The notes: generated by a model from the letters alone, not told the origin. DNA of 13,454 bases from Prevotellaceae bacterium (GCA_031255055.1 JAIRTG010000210.1:1-13454), one strand, 5' to 3'; positions 1-7,994 are shown, counted from the stretch's first letter. Numbers and translations: made by a program.

Positions 1-53
1 GTCTTCCGCTACCCCCTCTGCGGGGCGCTGCCCCGCAACGCCCCGAAAGACAG
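1..53 (+). repeat. GC-rich interspersed element, copy 1 (cut by window start)
   Basis: The first 46 bases are a perfect reverse complement of 230-275, and bases 1-53 match 13024-13076 in direct orientation with only two differences (T/G in the middle, A/T near the end). It is GC-rich and contains short self-complementary blocks such as GGGGCG/CGCCCC. The copy near 13,000 extends about 55 bases further upstream, so this copy is probably truncated by the window edge. No coding function is supported. Confidence 0.85.
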
Positions 54-229
54 CGTTTATAGTGATTAGTGATTAGTGATTAGTGATTAGTGATTAGTGA
101 TTAGTGATTAGTGATTAGTGATTAGTGATTAGTGATTAGTGATTAGTGATTAGCAAGTTCGCCATGTTTAACAATTAACAATTAATCATTAATCACTAAT
201 CACTAAACACTAATCACTAATCACTATCT
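54..229. repeat. 7-bp tandem array forming a long inverted repeat, copy 1
   Basis: Thirteen perfect copies of AGTGATT run from 61 to 151. They are followed by a spacer with the core TTCGCCATGTTTAA (158-171), then a degenerate array of the complementary heptamer (AATCACT and variants such as AATCATT, AACACT) to about 226. The two arms can pair into a long hairpin or cruciform with the core in the loop. The same arm-core-arm layout recurs at 6801-6924 and 13075-13216. Seven is not a multiple of three and the arrays are AT-rich, so this is non-coding. Confidence 0.95.
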
Positions 230-338
230 TCGGGGCGTTGCGGGGCAGCGCCCCGCAGAGGGGGTAGCGGAAGACCGCGCAGCGGGCTGAAGCGAGGGGG
301 AGACTTCCCCCACCTAATGCTCTTTCTCTTTCTCTTCC
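230..338 (-). repeat. GC-rich interspersed element, copy 2 (reverse orientation)
   Basis: On the minus strand this reads as the same element seen at 12968-13076. The 80 bases 231-310 match 12989-13068 in reverse complement with one mismatch. Similarity continues through a G-run (GGTGGGGG here, nine G in the other copy) into a GA-rich tract that differs by a small insertion. Together with copy 1 it brackets the heptamer array as an inverted pair. A minus-strand frame crossing it (210-440) is a by-product of the repeat, not a gene. Confidence 0.9.
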
Positions 339-402
339 CGGAAGAAAAACGACTTTAAAAAATTGAAAAACATGCGCCGGATAAACCTCCGACTTTCCGA
401 TT

Positions 403-424
403 ATTCTGTTATTTATCACAGAAT
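403..424. promoter_or_regulatory. Dyad overlapping the rlmN promoter spacer
   Basis: ATTCTGT (403-409) and ACAGAAT (418-424) form a perfect 7-bp inverted repeat with an 8-base spacer. It lies directly upstream of the -7 box at 428-435 and covers the position expected for the -33 element. This placement suits an operator for a dimeric regulator, but a chance dyad in AT-rich DNA is also possible; no regulator gene is adjacent. Confidence 0.35.
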
Positions 425-435
425 GATTAACTTTG
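405..435 (+). promoter_or_regulatory. Bacteroidota-type promoter of the rlmN operon
   Basis: TAACTTTG at 428-435 is an exact match to the -7 consensus TAnnTTTG used by the primary sigma factor of Bacteroidota. TCTG at 405-408 lies 19 bases upstream and matches three of four bases of the -33 TTTG. Transcription would start about 440-445, giving a short leader before the ATG at 457. The box overlaps the TTG at 433, which argues against that codon as a start. Confidence 0.65.
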
Positions 436-456
436 CGCAAAAAGCACCATAGTTAT

Positions 457-1500
457 ATGCCCTTGATGCCGCTATTAGGAAAATCGTTAGATGAATTGAA
501 AGACATTGTACGTTCTTTCGGTATGCCTCCCTTCACCGCTAAACAGATCGCGGAATGGCTCTACAAAAAAAACGCTGACTCGATTGATAATATGACTAAT
601 ATCTCGAAAATAAATAGAGATACGTTGAGCCGACAATACCGGACAGGTAGAACGCCGTTTGTACAGGTAGCGGAGTCCTCCGACGGTACAAAAAAATACC
701 TGTTCAAAACCGCCGATAACCGCTTTATAGAAACCGTATATATCCCCGAACCCGACAGGGCTACATTGTGCGTGTCGTCGCAAGTCGGATGCAGGATGAA
801 CTGCCTCTTTTGTATGACCGGTAGACAGGGGTTCGCGGCTCAATTGAGTACGGACGAAATACTGAATCAAATGGTGTCGGTACCCGAATTTGACAGGCTT
901 ACCAATATCGTCTACATGGGTATGGGCGAGCCGCTGGATAATCTCGATCCTGTCTTGAAGTCGATAGAGCTGCTTACGGCTGATGATGGCATGGGATGGA
1001 GCCCCAGACGGATCACGCTTTCGACTATCGGTCTGACCGCCGGCTTAAAAACCTTTTTAGAAAAATCTTCCGTACACCTGGCCGTCAGCCTCCATTCGCC
1101 ATTCCCGGCCGAAAGAGGTAAACTGATGCCGATAGAAAAGGCCTTTCCGATGGAAAATATCCTGGCGGAATTGAAAAAATACGACTTCGGCAGACAACGC
1201 CGACTCTCTTTTGAATATATCTTGTTTGAAGGCGTGAACGATACGAGGCGACACGCTGTCCGATTGGCTAAATTGTTACGGGGACTGGATTGCAGGGTCA
1301 ACCTGATTCGATTTCATCCCATACCTGACGTCGCACTCGGCTGTTCCGACGAAATCAACATCATCGCTTTCAGAGACTATCTGACCGATAACGGCATTGT
1401 GTGTACCGTCCGCAAATCGCGCGGAGAAGATATTCGGGCTGCCTGCGGCATGTTGTCGACGCTCGAATGCGCCAAACATAGCAAAGATACCCACACTTGA
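457..1500 (+). CDS. rlmN: RlmN, dual-specificity 23S rRNA A2503 / tRNA A37 C2-methyltransferase
   Basis: Radical SAM enzyme that methylates C2 of A2503 in 23S rRNA and of A37 in some tRNAs. The 347-residue product (from ATG 457) carries the [4Fe-4S] motif CxxxCxxC as CRMNCLFC (C112, C116, C119). It also has the two Cys used in the radical/methyl-transfer chemistry: C105, seven residues before the cluster motif, and C330 in GEDIRAACGM, equivalent to E. coli C118 and C355. VYMGMGEPLDN and LSTIGL are further family motifs. The frame opens with TTG at 433, but that codon lies inside the promoter -7 box, so ATG 457 (or ATG 466, MPLLGKS) is preferred. It is the first gene of a run; the next start follows after 27 bases. 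Function is certain by family; the exact start is inferred. Confidence 0.96.
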   Translation: MPLMPLLGKSLDELKDIVRSFGMPPFTAKQIAEWLYKKNADSIDNMTNISKINRDTLSRQYRTGRTPFVQVAESSDGTKKYLFKTADNRFIETVYIPEPDRATLCVSSQVGCRMNCLFCMTGRQGFAAQLSTDEILNQMVSVPEFDRLTNIVYMGMGEPLDNLDPVLKSIELLTADDGMGWSPRRITLSTIGLTAGLKTFLEKSSVHLAVSLHSPFPAERGKLMPIEKAFPMENILAELKKYDFGRQRRLSFEYILFEGVNDTRRHAVRLAKLLRGLDCRVNLIRFHPIPDVALGCSDEINIIAFRDYLTDNGIVCTVRKSRGEDIRAACGMLSTLECAKHSKDTHT

Positions 1501-1527
1501 TTAATACGAACACATGGATTTTGAAAA

Positions 1528-4500
1528 ATGAAAAAAAGACACCGGATATATTGCCTGATAATTCTCAGTCAGATAATAACGCTTTTGCCCGCCCGGGCTG
1601 TGAAACCGGAGCGACAAATTGAAGATTCGCTCACCGTCATCGCCAATGCTTATACCAATGTGGGACACATAGCGGTGAAACCGCTGCTGATAAGCGAAAA
1701 TACCAAGACGGTCAAAGTCCGCGCAACAACAAATCGCTTTTCACATATACCGTTTCGTCCCGACAACGTCTTCCGGATCTATTCGGCGCTGCGCGAAATA
1801 CTGGGTCGGAAATACAGCGGCTACGAAATTGTTTGCGAAGCTAACGAACGGCCTATCGAACAGTTGATACCCAATTTTTACAGAATAGTCGACGAAGACA
1901 ATAACCGAAAGTTTTACCTTCCGGCGCCCTCGCAGCCTTTGACCCTAAATACCTCTAAACCATATACGGTGAGCAAAGGAATGCAAGGTAAGCACATCGC
2001 ATTGTGGCAGAGCCACGGATGGTATTACGACCGAAACACCGGACGATGGTCGTGGCAACGTGCACGCCTGTTTCAGACCGTCGAAGATCTGTATACACAG
2101 TCTTATGTACTTCCGTTTCTGGTTCCGATGCTCGAAAACGCAGGAGCAAACGTACTCTTACCCCGCGAACGCGATATGCAGACCCACGAGGTGATTGTTG
2201 ACGAAGACAGTAAACATGTCAAGTCGAAATACAAAGAACATAACGACAAAATGAAATGGGAAAAAGGCGCAGGAACAGGCTTTGCAAACAGACAGGATGT
2301 TTATCGGTTCAAAGAAAATCCCTTCGGAATGGGCGAATACCGGATGATTGCCGCCGTCGACAACCCCGATGAAATAAGTACGGCCGAATGGCTGCCCGAT
2401 GTGCCCGAAGAAGGGCGTTATGCCGTCTATGTATCCTACAAAACGCTCCCGAATAGCGCCGACGATGCACGATATACCGTTCACCACAAAGGAGGATGTA
2501 CCGAATTTCGGGTAAACCAAACAATGGGAGGCGGTACGTGGATCTATCTGGGACATTTTACGTTCAAAAAAGGCCTTTCGGAAAACAAAGTCGTCCTGAC
2601 AAACTACAGCGAAAGTCGCGGACGGGTGATCACGGCCGACGCCGTCAAATTTGGCGGAGGAATGGGAAATATCGCACGGAGTGCAAACCCCGATATGATG
2701 CGGGAAACAAACCTACCGAACGATAAAAAGAAAGACGATAAAAAAATACAAACCGTTGTCGACGCTTCGGAAGTGAGCGGACGTCCCCGATTCACCGAAG
2801 GTGCAAGATACTGGCTGCAATGGGCCGGTATTCCCGACAGCATCTACAGCCGGAGCGCGAATACAAACGACTACAAAGACGATTTGCAGGCGCGGGGATT
2901 TTGGGTCAACTACCTGACAGGCGGCTCTTCGCTTGCTCCCCGCAAAAGCGGATTAAACATCCCTGTCGACCTGGCGTTTGCCTTTCATACCGATGCCGGT
3001 GTGCGGAAAAACGATTCGATTGTCGGCACATTGGCCATCTTCACCGTCAAACATACCGGTCGGAAAGAAACATTTCCAAACGGCGTATCCCGCTGGGCGT
3101 CGCGCGATTTGGCCGATTTGATACAGACACAGATTGTAAACGATGTCCGCCGTTTATGGGCGCCCGAATGGGAACGGAGAGGCCTTTGGAACGAATCGTA
3201 CAGCGAAACAAGGGAACCGCAAGTGCCGACAATGTTGCTGGAACTGCTTTCTCATCAAAACTTCTTCGATATGCGCTATGGCTTAGATCCCCGATTCCGC
3301 TTCACGGTCTGCCGGGCGATCTATATCGGCATGTTGAAATACCTGTCATCCGTATCGGGCGCCGACTATGTAGCCCAGCCGCTTCCGGTGACGAATTTCA
3401 GCGCCCGGTTTGCCGACAAAAACACGGTAGAACTAAAATGGGATGCCGTCGTCGACACCCTGGAACAGTCGGCGCAACCCAACCAATACATCGTCTACAC
3501 CAAAATTGATGAGAATGATTTCGATAACGGCGTACCTGTACCGCAAAACGGTTACACCAAAACGATCGACGAAGGAAAAATATACAGCTTCAAAGTGACG
3601 GCGTTGAACGAAGGAGGCGAGAGTTTTCCTTCGGAAACACTATCCGTTTTCCGGTCGGGCAACAACAAAAACACCGTATTGATCGTCAATGCGTTCGATC
3701 GGGTTTCGGCGCCCGAATCGTTTGTAATCGAAGACAGCTATGCCGGGTTTTTAGACAACTTCGACCCGGGCGTACCCTATCTCTACGACATCAGTCACAC
3801 CGGAAATCAGTATGAATTTAAGCAAGACGCCACTTGGGAGAGCGACGACAATCCGGGATTCGGAGGTAGCCATTCCAACTACGAAACACAGGTCATTGCC
3901 GGAAACACGTTCGACTATCCCCTGACGCACGGTAAGGCGATAAAAGAAGCCGAACATTCGTTTGTCTCATGCAGCGTATCGTCGGTACTGAACGGCGACG
4001 TCGACTTGAAACACTACCGGATTGTCGATCTGATTCTGGGACGGCAAAAACAGACATTCATCGGCAACCGGACTAAACCGGCTACATTCAAAACATTTCC
4101 GCCCGAACTTCAGACCGCCATCACCGCCTATTGCAACAACGGAGGCAGTCTCTTTGTCAGCGGGGCGCACGTGGCTTCGGATATGACAGGTCCCAAAATG
4201 GGATCTCTCGCCGATCAGTTCTTCCTGTCCGATGTCCTGAAAATACAACTGCAAACCTCAAACGCCAGTACAAGCGGACAACTCAAAATCATTGCCTCGC
4301 CGTTTGAACAGTTTAAAAAAAATAACTTCAAATATTATGACGAACCGAATAAAAACTCTTACTTTGTGCGCCGTTCGGATGCCATCACGCCATCGACAGA
4401 AAACGCATACACCATTTGCCGATATGCCGAAAACAACAACAGCGCAGGCGTGGCCTACGACGATAACTACAAACTTTGTATACTTGGATTCCCTTTTGAA

Positions 4501-4569
4501 ACAATTACCGACGAACAGGCTCGAAAGTCATTTATGAAAGACATCCTGTCGTTTCTCGACCCGAAATAA
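1528..4569 (+). CDS. Secreted Amidase_3-like protein with golvesin-like insert, FN3 and Rossmann-like C-terminus (often annotated xanthan lyase)
   Basis: 1013 residues with a signal peptide (residues 1-24, hydrophobic core IYCLIILSQIITLL, then ARA). It resembles a zinc-dependent N-acetylmuramoyl-L-alanine amidase split by an insert. The first part has IALWQSHGWYYD (H163) and E186 in LFQTVEDLY; the second has FAFHTDAG (H487) and LLELLSHQNF (E572), the four positions expected for zinc binding and catalysis. Residues about 250-380 between them form a beta-rich block like the golvesin / xanthan-lyase CBD-like domain, followed by a Lys/Asp-rich linker (398-407). Residues about 617-708 look like fibronectin type III. 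Residues about 712-1013 (TVLIVNAFD, GGSLFVSGAH) look Rossmann/GATase1-like. The name xanthan lyase used for such proteins rests on the CBD-like domain and is probably misleading. The likely role is cell-wall or surface glycan processing outside the cytoplasm; substrate unknown. Confidence 0.85.
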   Translation: MKKRHRIYCLIILSQIITLLPARAVKPERQIEDSLTVIANAYTNVGHIAVKPLLISENTKTVKVRATTNRFSHIPFRPDNVFRIYSALREILGRKYSGYEIVCEANERPIEQLIPNFYRIVDEDNNRKFYLPAPSQPLTLNTSKPYTVSKGMQGKHIALWQSHGWYYDRNTGRWSWQRARLFQTVEDLYTQSYVLPFLVPMLENAGANVLLPRERDMQTHEVIVDEDSKHVKSKYKEHNDKMKWEKGAGTGFANRQDVYRFKENPFGMGEYRMIAAVDNPDEISTAEWLPDVPEEGRYAVYVSYKTLPNSADDARYTVHHKGGCTEFRVNQTMGGGTWIYLGHFTFKKGLSENKVVLTNYSESRGRVITADAVKFGGGMGNIARSANPDMMRETNLPNDKKKDDKKIQTVVDASEVSGRPRFTEGARYWLQWAGIPDSIYSRSANTNDYKDDLQARGFWVNYLTGGSSLAPRKSGLNIPVDLAFAFHTDAGVRKNDSIVGTLAIFTVKHTGRKETFPNGVSRWASRDLADLIQTQIVNDVRRLWAPEWERRGLWNESYSETREPQVPTMLLELLSHQNFFDMRYGLDPRFRFTVCRAIYIGMLKYLSSVSGADYVAQPLPVTNFSARFADKNTVELKWDAVVDTLEQSAQPNQYIVYTKIDENDFDNGVPVPQNGYTKTIDEGKIYSFKVTALNEGGESFPSETLSVFRSGNNKNTVLIVNAFDRVSAPESFVIEDSYAGFLDNFDPGVPYLYDISHTGNQYEFKQDATWESDDNPGFGGSHSNYETQVIAGNTFDYPLTHGKAIKEAEHSFVSCSVSSVLNGDVDLKHYRIVDLILGRQKQTFIGNRTKPATFKTFPPELQTAITAYCNNGGSLFVSGAHVASDMTGPKMGSLADQFFLSDVLKIQLQTSNASTSGQLKIIASPFEQFKKNNFKYYDEPNKNSYFVRRSDAITPSTENAYTICRYAENNNSAGVAYDDNYKLCILGFPFETITDEQARKSFMKDILSFLDPK

Positions 4570-4636
4570 ACACGCTCGTACATATAACTTCAACTTCACC
4601 ATACATCCATAATTTAAAAACACAAAAAATACCCCC

Positions 4637-5707
4637 ATGAAACTAAAAACAACAAGTTTTCTGATACTCCTTCTGCTGGCATCCAATGCCTGCAAAGAAA
4701 CAGGAACAACAATGCGCTCGGTCAGCGGCAGCAAATACGAAGTACTGGTCATAATGGACAAACAACAATGGGACGGCTATTCGGGCCGGGCAATGATCGA
4801 AGTATTAGACCAAGATACGCCCGGACTGCCGCAGGAAGAACCCGCTTTGAAACTGATTCAATGCAATCGCCGAGATTTCTCCGACTTCCTGAAACCAAGT
4901 CGAAACATCCTCCTGACCGAAATTTCGGATAAATACATTCAGCCGAAAATCACCTACACAAAAAACCGGTGGGCTCAGCCTCAAGCGCTTGCCGTGGTGG
5001 TGGCGCCCGACGAAGCATCGTTTATCCGAATCATGCACGAACAGGGGAACAACCTTCTCGAATACTTTGTCCTGTCGGAGCGCGAACGACAAATGGAATA
5101 CAACAAAACAAGTTACAACGCAAAAGCAAAAGCCGAATTGGAAGCGCTGCTTGGCGTACAGGTAGACGTACCCTACGAAATGAATCAATGGACAAAAAAA
5201 GACAACTTCTTCTGGGCGACAAACAACCATCACCGGAAACGCATCGACTTGGTGGTCTATGCCTACCCCTATACCGACCCCAACACGTTTACAAAAGAAT
5301 ACCTGATTGCAAAAAGGGATTCGGTTATGAAACAACACGTTTCGGGGGCATTTGACGGTTCATACATCGCGACGGAAACCGAGTTTGACGACCCTGTTTT
5401 TGAAGAAATGAACATCAACAACTCCTACGCCGTCATGCTCAGGGGGTTGTGGAAAATGAAAAACGGCGGTTCGATGGGTGGTCCTTTCTATAGCATCACC
5501 CGTCTGGACGAAGCAAACAAACGGATAGTGACCGTCGAAGGTTTTGTCTTTGCGCCGGGCGAAAAGAAACGCAACCCGATCAGGCTGATGGAAGCCGTCG
5601 TACATTCGACAAAACTGCCGCTGGAAATCAATCAACTCGACGAAGTCTATGTCACGGCAAAAAAAACAGCAATAACAGACCAACAAACAGATCAACAAAC
5701 ACACTAA
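4637..5707 (+). CDS. DUF4837 family lipoprotein
   Basis: 356 residues. The N-terminus is a lipoprotein signal: MKLK, a hydrophobic run, then SNAC with C19 as the lipidated Cys. The -3 residue is Ser, a loose lipobox. The body matches my memory of DUF4837 proteins of Bacteroidales: KYEVLVIMDKQQWD early, RAMIEVLDQDTPGLPQ, the KKDNFFWATNN region, YAYPYTDPNTFTKEYLIAKRDSVMK, then LRGLWKMK and GGPFYSITRLD. No catalytic motif is known and the function is unknown. It lies 67 bases after the amidase-like gene and 9 before pdxA, so it is very likely co-transcribed. Its envelope location fits a partner of the amidase-like protein, but that is inference. The C-terminus ends in a short TDQQ repeat from a 12-bp duplication. 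Confidence 0.88.
   Translation: MKLKTTSFLILLLLASNACKETGTTMRSVSGSKYEVLVIMDKQQWDGYSGRAMIEVLDQDTPGLPQEEPALKLIQCNRRDFSDFLKPSRNILLTEISDKYIQPKITYTKNRWAQPQALAVVVAPDEASFIRIMHEQGNNLLEYFVLSERERQMEYNKTSYNAKAKAELEALLGVQVDVPYEMNQWTKKDNFFWATNNHHRKRIDLVVYAYPYTDPNTFTKEYLIAKRDSVMKQHVSGAFDGSYIATETEFDDPVFEEMNINNSYAVMLRGLWKMKNGGSMGGPFYSITRLDEANKRIVTVEGFVFAPGEKKRNPIRLMEAVVHSTKLPLEINQLDEVYVTAKKTAITDQQTDQQTH
5675..5705 (+). repeat. Short 12-bp tandem duplication at the 3' end of the DUF4837 gene
   Basis: ACAGACCAACAA (5675-5686) is followed by ACAGATCAACAA (5687-5698) and a partial third unit. It encodes TDQQ TDQQ TH just before the stop. Twelve bases keep the frame, so copy number can vary without breaking the protein; the tail is probably a dispensable extension. 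Confidence 0.6.
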
Positions 5708-5716
5708 ATCCATACC

Positions 5717-6817
5717 ATGGACAAAAATAAACCGCTCATAGGCATCACACACGGCGACATAAACGGCGTCGGATACGAAGTAATTCTAAAATCGCTGATA
5801 GACAACAGGGTGTACGAACACTTTACGCCGGTCATCTACGGTTCCTCCAAAGTGGCTGCATACTTCAGAAAGGTACTCAATCTGCAAGCCGTCAATATCA
5901 ACATCATCAACTCGGCAACCGAAGCCGCGCCCAAGCGCATAAACATCGTCAACTGCATCACCGAAGAACTCAAAGTGGAGATGGGAAAATCAACACGCGA
6001 CGCAGGCAAATCGGCTTTTATGTCGCTCAAATCGGCTGTCGTCGACTTGAAAAAAGGCCTCATCCGGATGCTGGTAACAGCGCCCATCAACAGACACAAC
6101 ATCCCGTCGGGAACATTCATGGGACATGCGGCATATTTTCAAAAAGAATTTCCGTACCAGGAGCACCCCCCACTGACGATGTTTGTAAACAACCACACAC
6201 GGATAGCGCTTGTCACAGGCGATATCCCGTTGAAAGAAGTGGCGGCGAGGCTGACCAAAGAGATGGTGATAAAAAAAATAACCTTGCTGAACGAAACCCT
6301 GAAAAACGACTTTACGATAATCCGTCCGCGCATTGCCGTTTTGTGTCTGAATCCGCATATTTTGCCCGACAAGACGAACGAAGAGTCGGCCATCATTCAG
6401 CCCGCGATAAGATATGCGGTAGAACAGGGTATTGTGTGTGCAGGTCCCTACATTGCCAACGAACTTTTCGCGGCAGAGCATTTTCGGGACTTCGACGCGA
6501 TTCTGGCTATGTACTATGAGCAGGGCGCCATTGCCTTCAAAGCCCTATCGATGGAAAACGGCGCCAAATTCACGGCCGGTCTTCCCTTTGTACACACATC
6601 GCCGGTGCACGGAGTGGCCTACGAGTTGGCAGGTAAGAGGCAGATTTCGGAAGAATCGTTTCGGAACGCCCTGTACACCTCGATAGACATCTACAACAAC
6701 AGGAAACAGAACGAGCAACTGCATGAAAACGTCCTCATTCCCGACCGCAAAGTCCCGCTCAACAACGACACGGACGACGACATCCTCGACAACGACGATT
6801 TAACGATGACTGATTAA
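5717..6817 (+). CDS. pdxA: PdxA-family protein (4-hydroxythreonine-4-phosphate dehydrogenase homologue) with altered active site
   Basis: 366 residues and collinear with PdxA: ITHGDINGVGYEV at the start, VTAPINRHNI, a GH motif (G136 H137), LNPH (H214), DFDAILAMYYEQG, and TSPVHGVAYELAG. True PdxA oxidises 4-phosphohydroxy-L-threonine with NAD in the DXP-dependent PLP pathway and binds a metal through three His (E. coli H166, H211, H266). Here the aligned residues are D169 (VTGDIPL for usual VTxHxPL), H214 (kept) and Y267 (MYYEQG for MYHDQG). GHTE has become GHAA, the glycine-rich loop after LNPH is shortened (ILPDKTNEE), PAD is IAN, and SPDHGT is SPVHGV. The codons are clear and the frame intact, so either function has changed or activity is lost. 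The tail after 345 is acidic (DTDDDILDNDD), and its last codons fall in a repeat. Fourth gene of the rlmN run. The family is certain; PdxA activity is doubtful. Confidence 0.85.
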   Translation: MDKNKPLIGITHGDINGVGYEVILKSLIDNRVYEHFTPVIYGSSKVAAYFRKVLNLQAVNINIINSATEAAPKRINIVNCITEELKVEMGKSTRDAGKSAFMSLKSAVVDLKKGLIRMLVTAPINRHNIPSGTFMGHAAYFQKEFPYQEHPPLTMFVNNHTRIALVTGDIPLKEVAARLTKEMVIKKITLLNETLKNDFTIIRPRIAVLCLNPHILPDKTNEESAIIQPAIRYAVEQGIVCAGPYIANELFAAEHFRDFDAILAMYYEQGAIAFKALSMENGAKFTAGLPFVHTSPVHGVAYELAGKRQISEESFRNALYTSIDIYNNRKQNEQLHENVLIPDRKVPLNNDTDDDILDNDDLTMTD

Positions 6818-6924
6818 TGAATAGTGTTTAACGATTAGTGTTTAGTGAGTGATTAATGGTTCGTGCGGATTCGCCATGTTTAATCACTAAACACTAATCG
6901 TTAATCATTAAACACTAATCGTTA
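6801..6924. repeat. 7-bp unit inverted repeat, copy 2, in the convergent pdxA/apbE junction (possible bidirectional terminator)
   Basis: The core TTCGCCATGTTTAA (6870-6883) is identical to the cores at 158 and 13127. It is flanked by degenerate heptamers of the AGTGATT type on the left and AATCACT type on the right. Bases 6828-6848 and 6884-6904 form a perfect 21-bp stem around a 35-base loop. It spans the whole 97-base gap between the convergent genes and enters both: the pdxA stop (6815-6817) and the apbE stop (6915-6917) lie inside it. The stem could end transcription from both sides, although no clear U-tract follows. No GC-rich element accompanies this copy. Confidence 0.88.
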
Positions 6925-7934
6925 AAAAAATACTTTTCAAATTCGGGGGTATATTTCACCCGATTTTCTCCCCTGTTATCGGTGTAGATAAGGTAGCAGT
7001 CCATGCCTTCGATCGATTCACATATTTTCAGGGCGCTGTCGACACCCAGTACCATAAATGCGGTAGCGTATGCGTCGGCCTCCATACAGGTGGGCGCAAT
7101 GACGGTTACACTCAGCAGATTGTGCTGTACGGGATATGCCGTTCGGGGGTCGATGGTGTGCGAATACTTTTTCCCGTTCAGGTAATAAAACTGCCGGTAG
7201 TTGCCCGAAGTGGCCAGAGACATGTTCGAGATATTTACCACCGTCTGTATTTCCCTGTTTTGCGCCGCCGCATCGTCTTTCGGCACGTCGATGCCGATGC
7301 GCCATTTCCGGCCCTGCGGATTGACACCCTTACAGGCCACTTCACCGCCTATTTCCACCATATAATCGGTGCAACCGTTCTCTTCGAGCAGCGCCGCAAC
7401 CACATCTGAGGCGTATCCTTTGGCTATTGCACTTGCGTCGAGCATGATGTATTTGTTTTCTTTCAGCAGCATCCGGTTTTCCAGACGGACTTTCTCATAG
7501 CCCGTGAACCGTTTCAAACTGTCGACATTCGGGATGTCGGCCCTTTCCCTGTTGCCGAAACCGAAACCCCACGCATTGACCAACGGCGCAACGGTGATGT
7601 CGAAAGCGCCGTATGTCCGTCGGGATATTCGCAGGGCGGTGAGGAACATTTTCTCGAAATAGCTGTCGACGGGCACGCTGTCGCCGCCGGCGTTTATCCG
7701 CGATATGACAGACTGTCGATTGAACGTCGACAGGGAGTTGTCGAACTCCTGCATTTTCTGCCTGATGTTTTGGTGCAGGTCGATGTGCTCCCGCTGTGCG
7801 TAGATGATTGAATAGTATGTGCCGAAGATTTCGCCCTTGTTGTAGATGTACTGTTTTTTTTGCTTTCCGCAGGAAACAAACAGGTTTGACGTCAGTATGC
7901 TCAGAGCTGCGGCAAGGAGGATTGTTTTGTTCAT
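6915..7934 (-). CDS. apbE: ApbE, FAD:protein FMN transferase (lipoprotein)
   Basis: 339 residues with a lipoprotein signal (MNKTILLAAA, then FVSC, C22). Family motifs appear in order: GTYYSIIY, SLSTFNRQSVISRIN, FDITVAPLVNAWGFG, LDASAIAKGYASD, MVEIGGEVACKG, SLATSGNYR with SHTIDPRTAYPV, and CMEADAYATAFMVLG (acidic metal-binding region). ApbE uses FAD to attach FMN covalently to Thr/Ser of target proteins such as NqrB/NqrC and RnfG/RnfD, at the outer face of the inner membrane. No target gene is in this window, so its client lies elsewhere. The start at 7934 gives a full signal peptide. It is 187 bases downstream of tdh with hairpins between, so it may have its own promoter; I see no TAnnTTTG box there. 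Its final codons (Asn-Asp-stop) lie in the heptamer repeat. Confidence 0.95.
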   Translation of the reverse strand: MNKTILLAAALSILTSNLFVSCGKQKKQYIYNKGEIFGTYYSIIYAQREHIDLHQNIRQKMQEFDNSLSTFNRQSVISRINAGGDSVPVDSYFEKMFLTALRISRRTYGAFDITVAPLVNAWGFGFGNRERADIPNVDSLKRFTGYEKVRLENRMLLKENKYIMLDASAIAKGYASDVVAALLEENGCTDYMVEIGGEVACKGVNPQGRKWRIGIDVPKDDAAAQNREIQTVVNISNMSLATSGNYRQFYYLNGKKYSHTIDPRTAYPVQHNLLSVTVIAPTCMEADAYATAFMVLGVDSALKICESIEGMDCYLIYTDNRGENRVKYTPEFEKYFFND

Positions 7935-7994
7935 GTCGATAAAGATTGTTTTGTTGATGAATGTGTTCGGAACGGTCGGTCGATGCTTTTTCGG

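Noticed and set aside
61..228. CRISPR array
   Set aside because: The units are 7 bp with no unique spacers and no cas genes nearby; the arms are inverted complements.
210..440. Minus-strand 76-codon frame across the left GC-rich element
   Set aside because: It is made of repeat sequence (GC-rich element and heptamers), overlaps the rlmN promoter, and matches the kind of spurious protein predicted from such repeats.
2820..3509. 229-codon frame inside the amidase-like gene
   Set aside because: Same-strand shifted frame of a well-supported gene; Arg/Cys-rich, typical of an out-of-frame translation.
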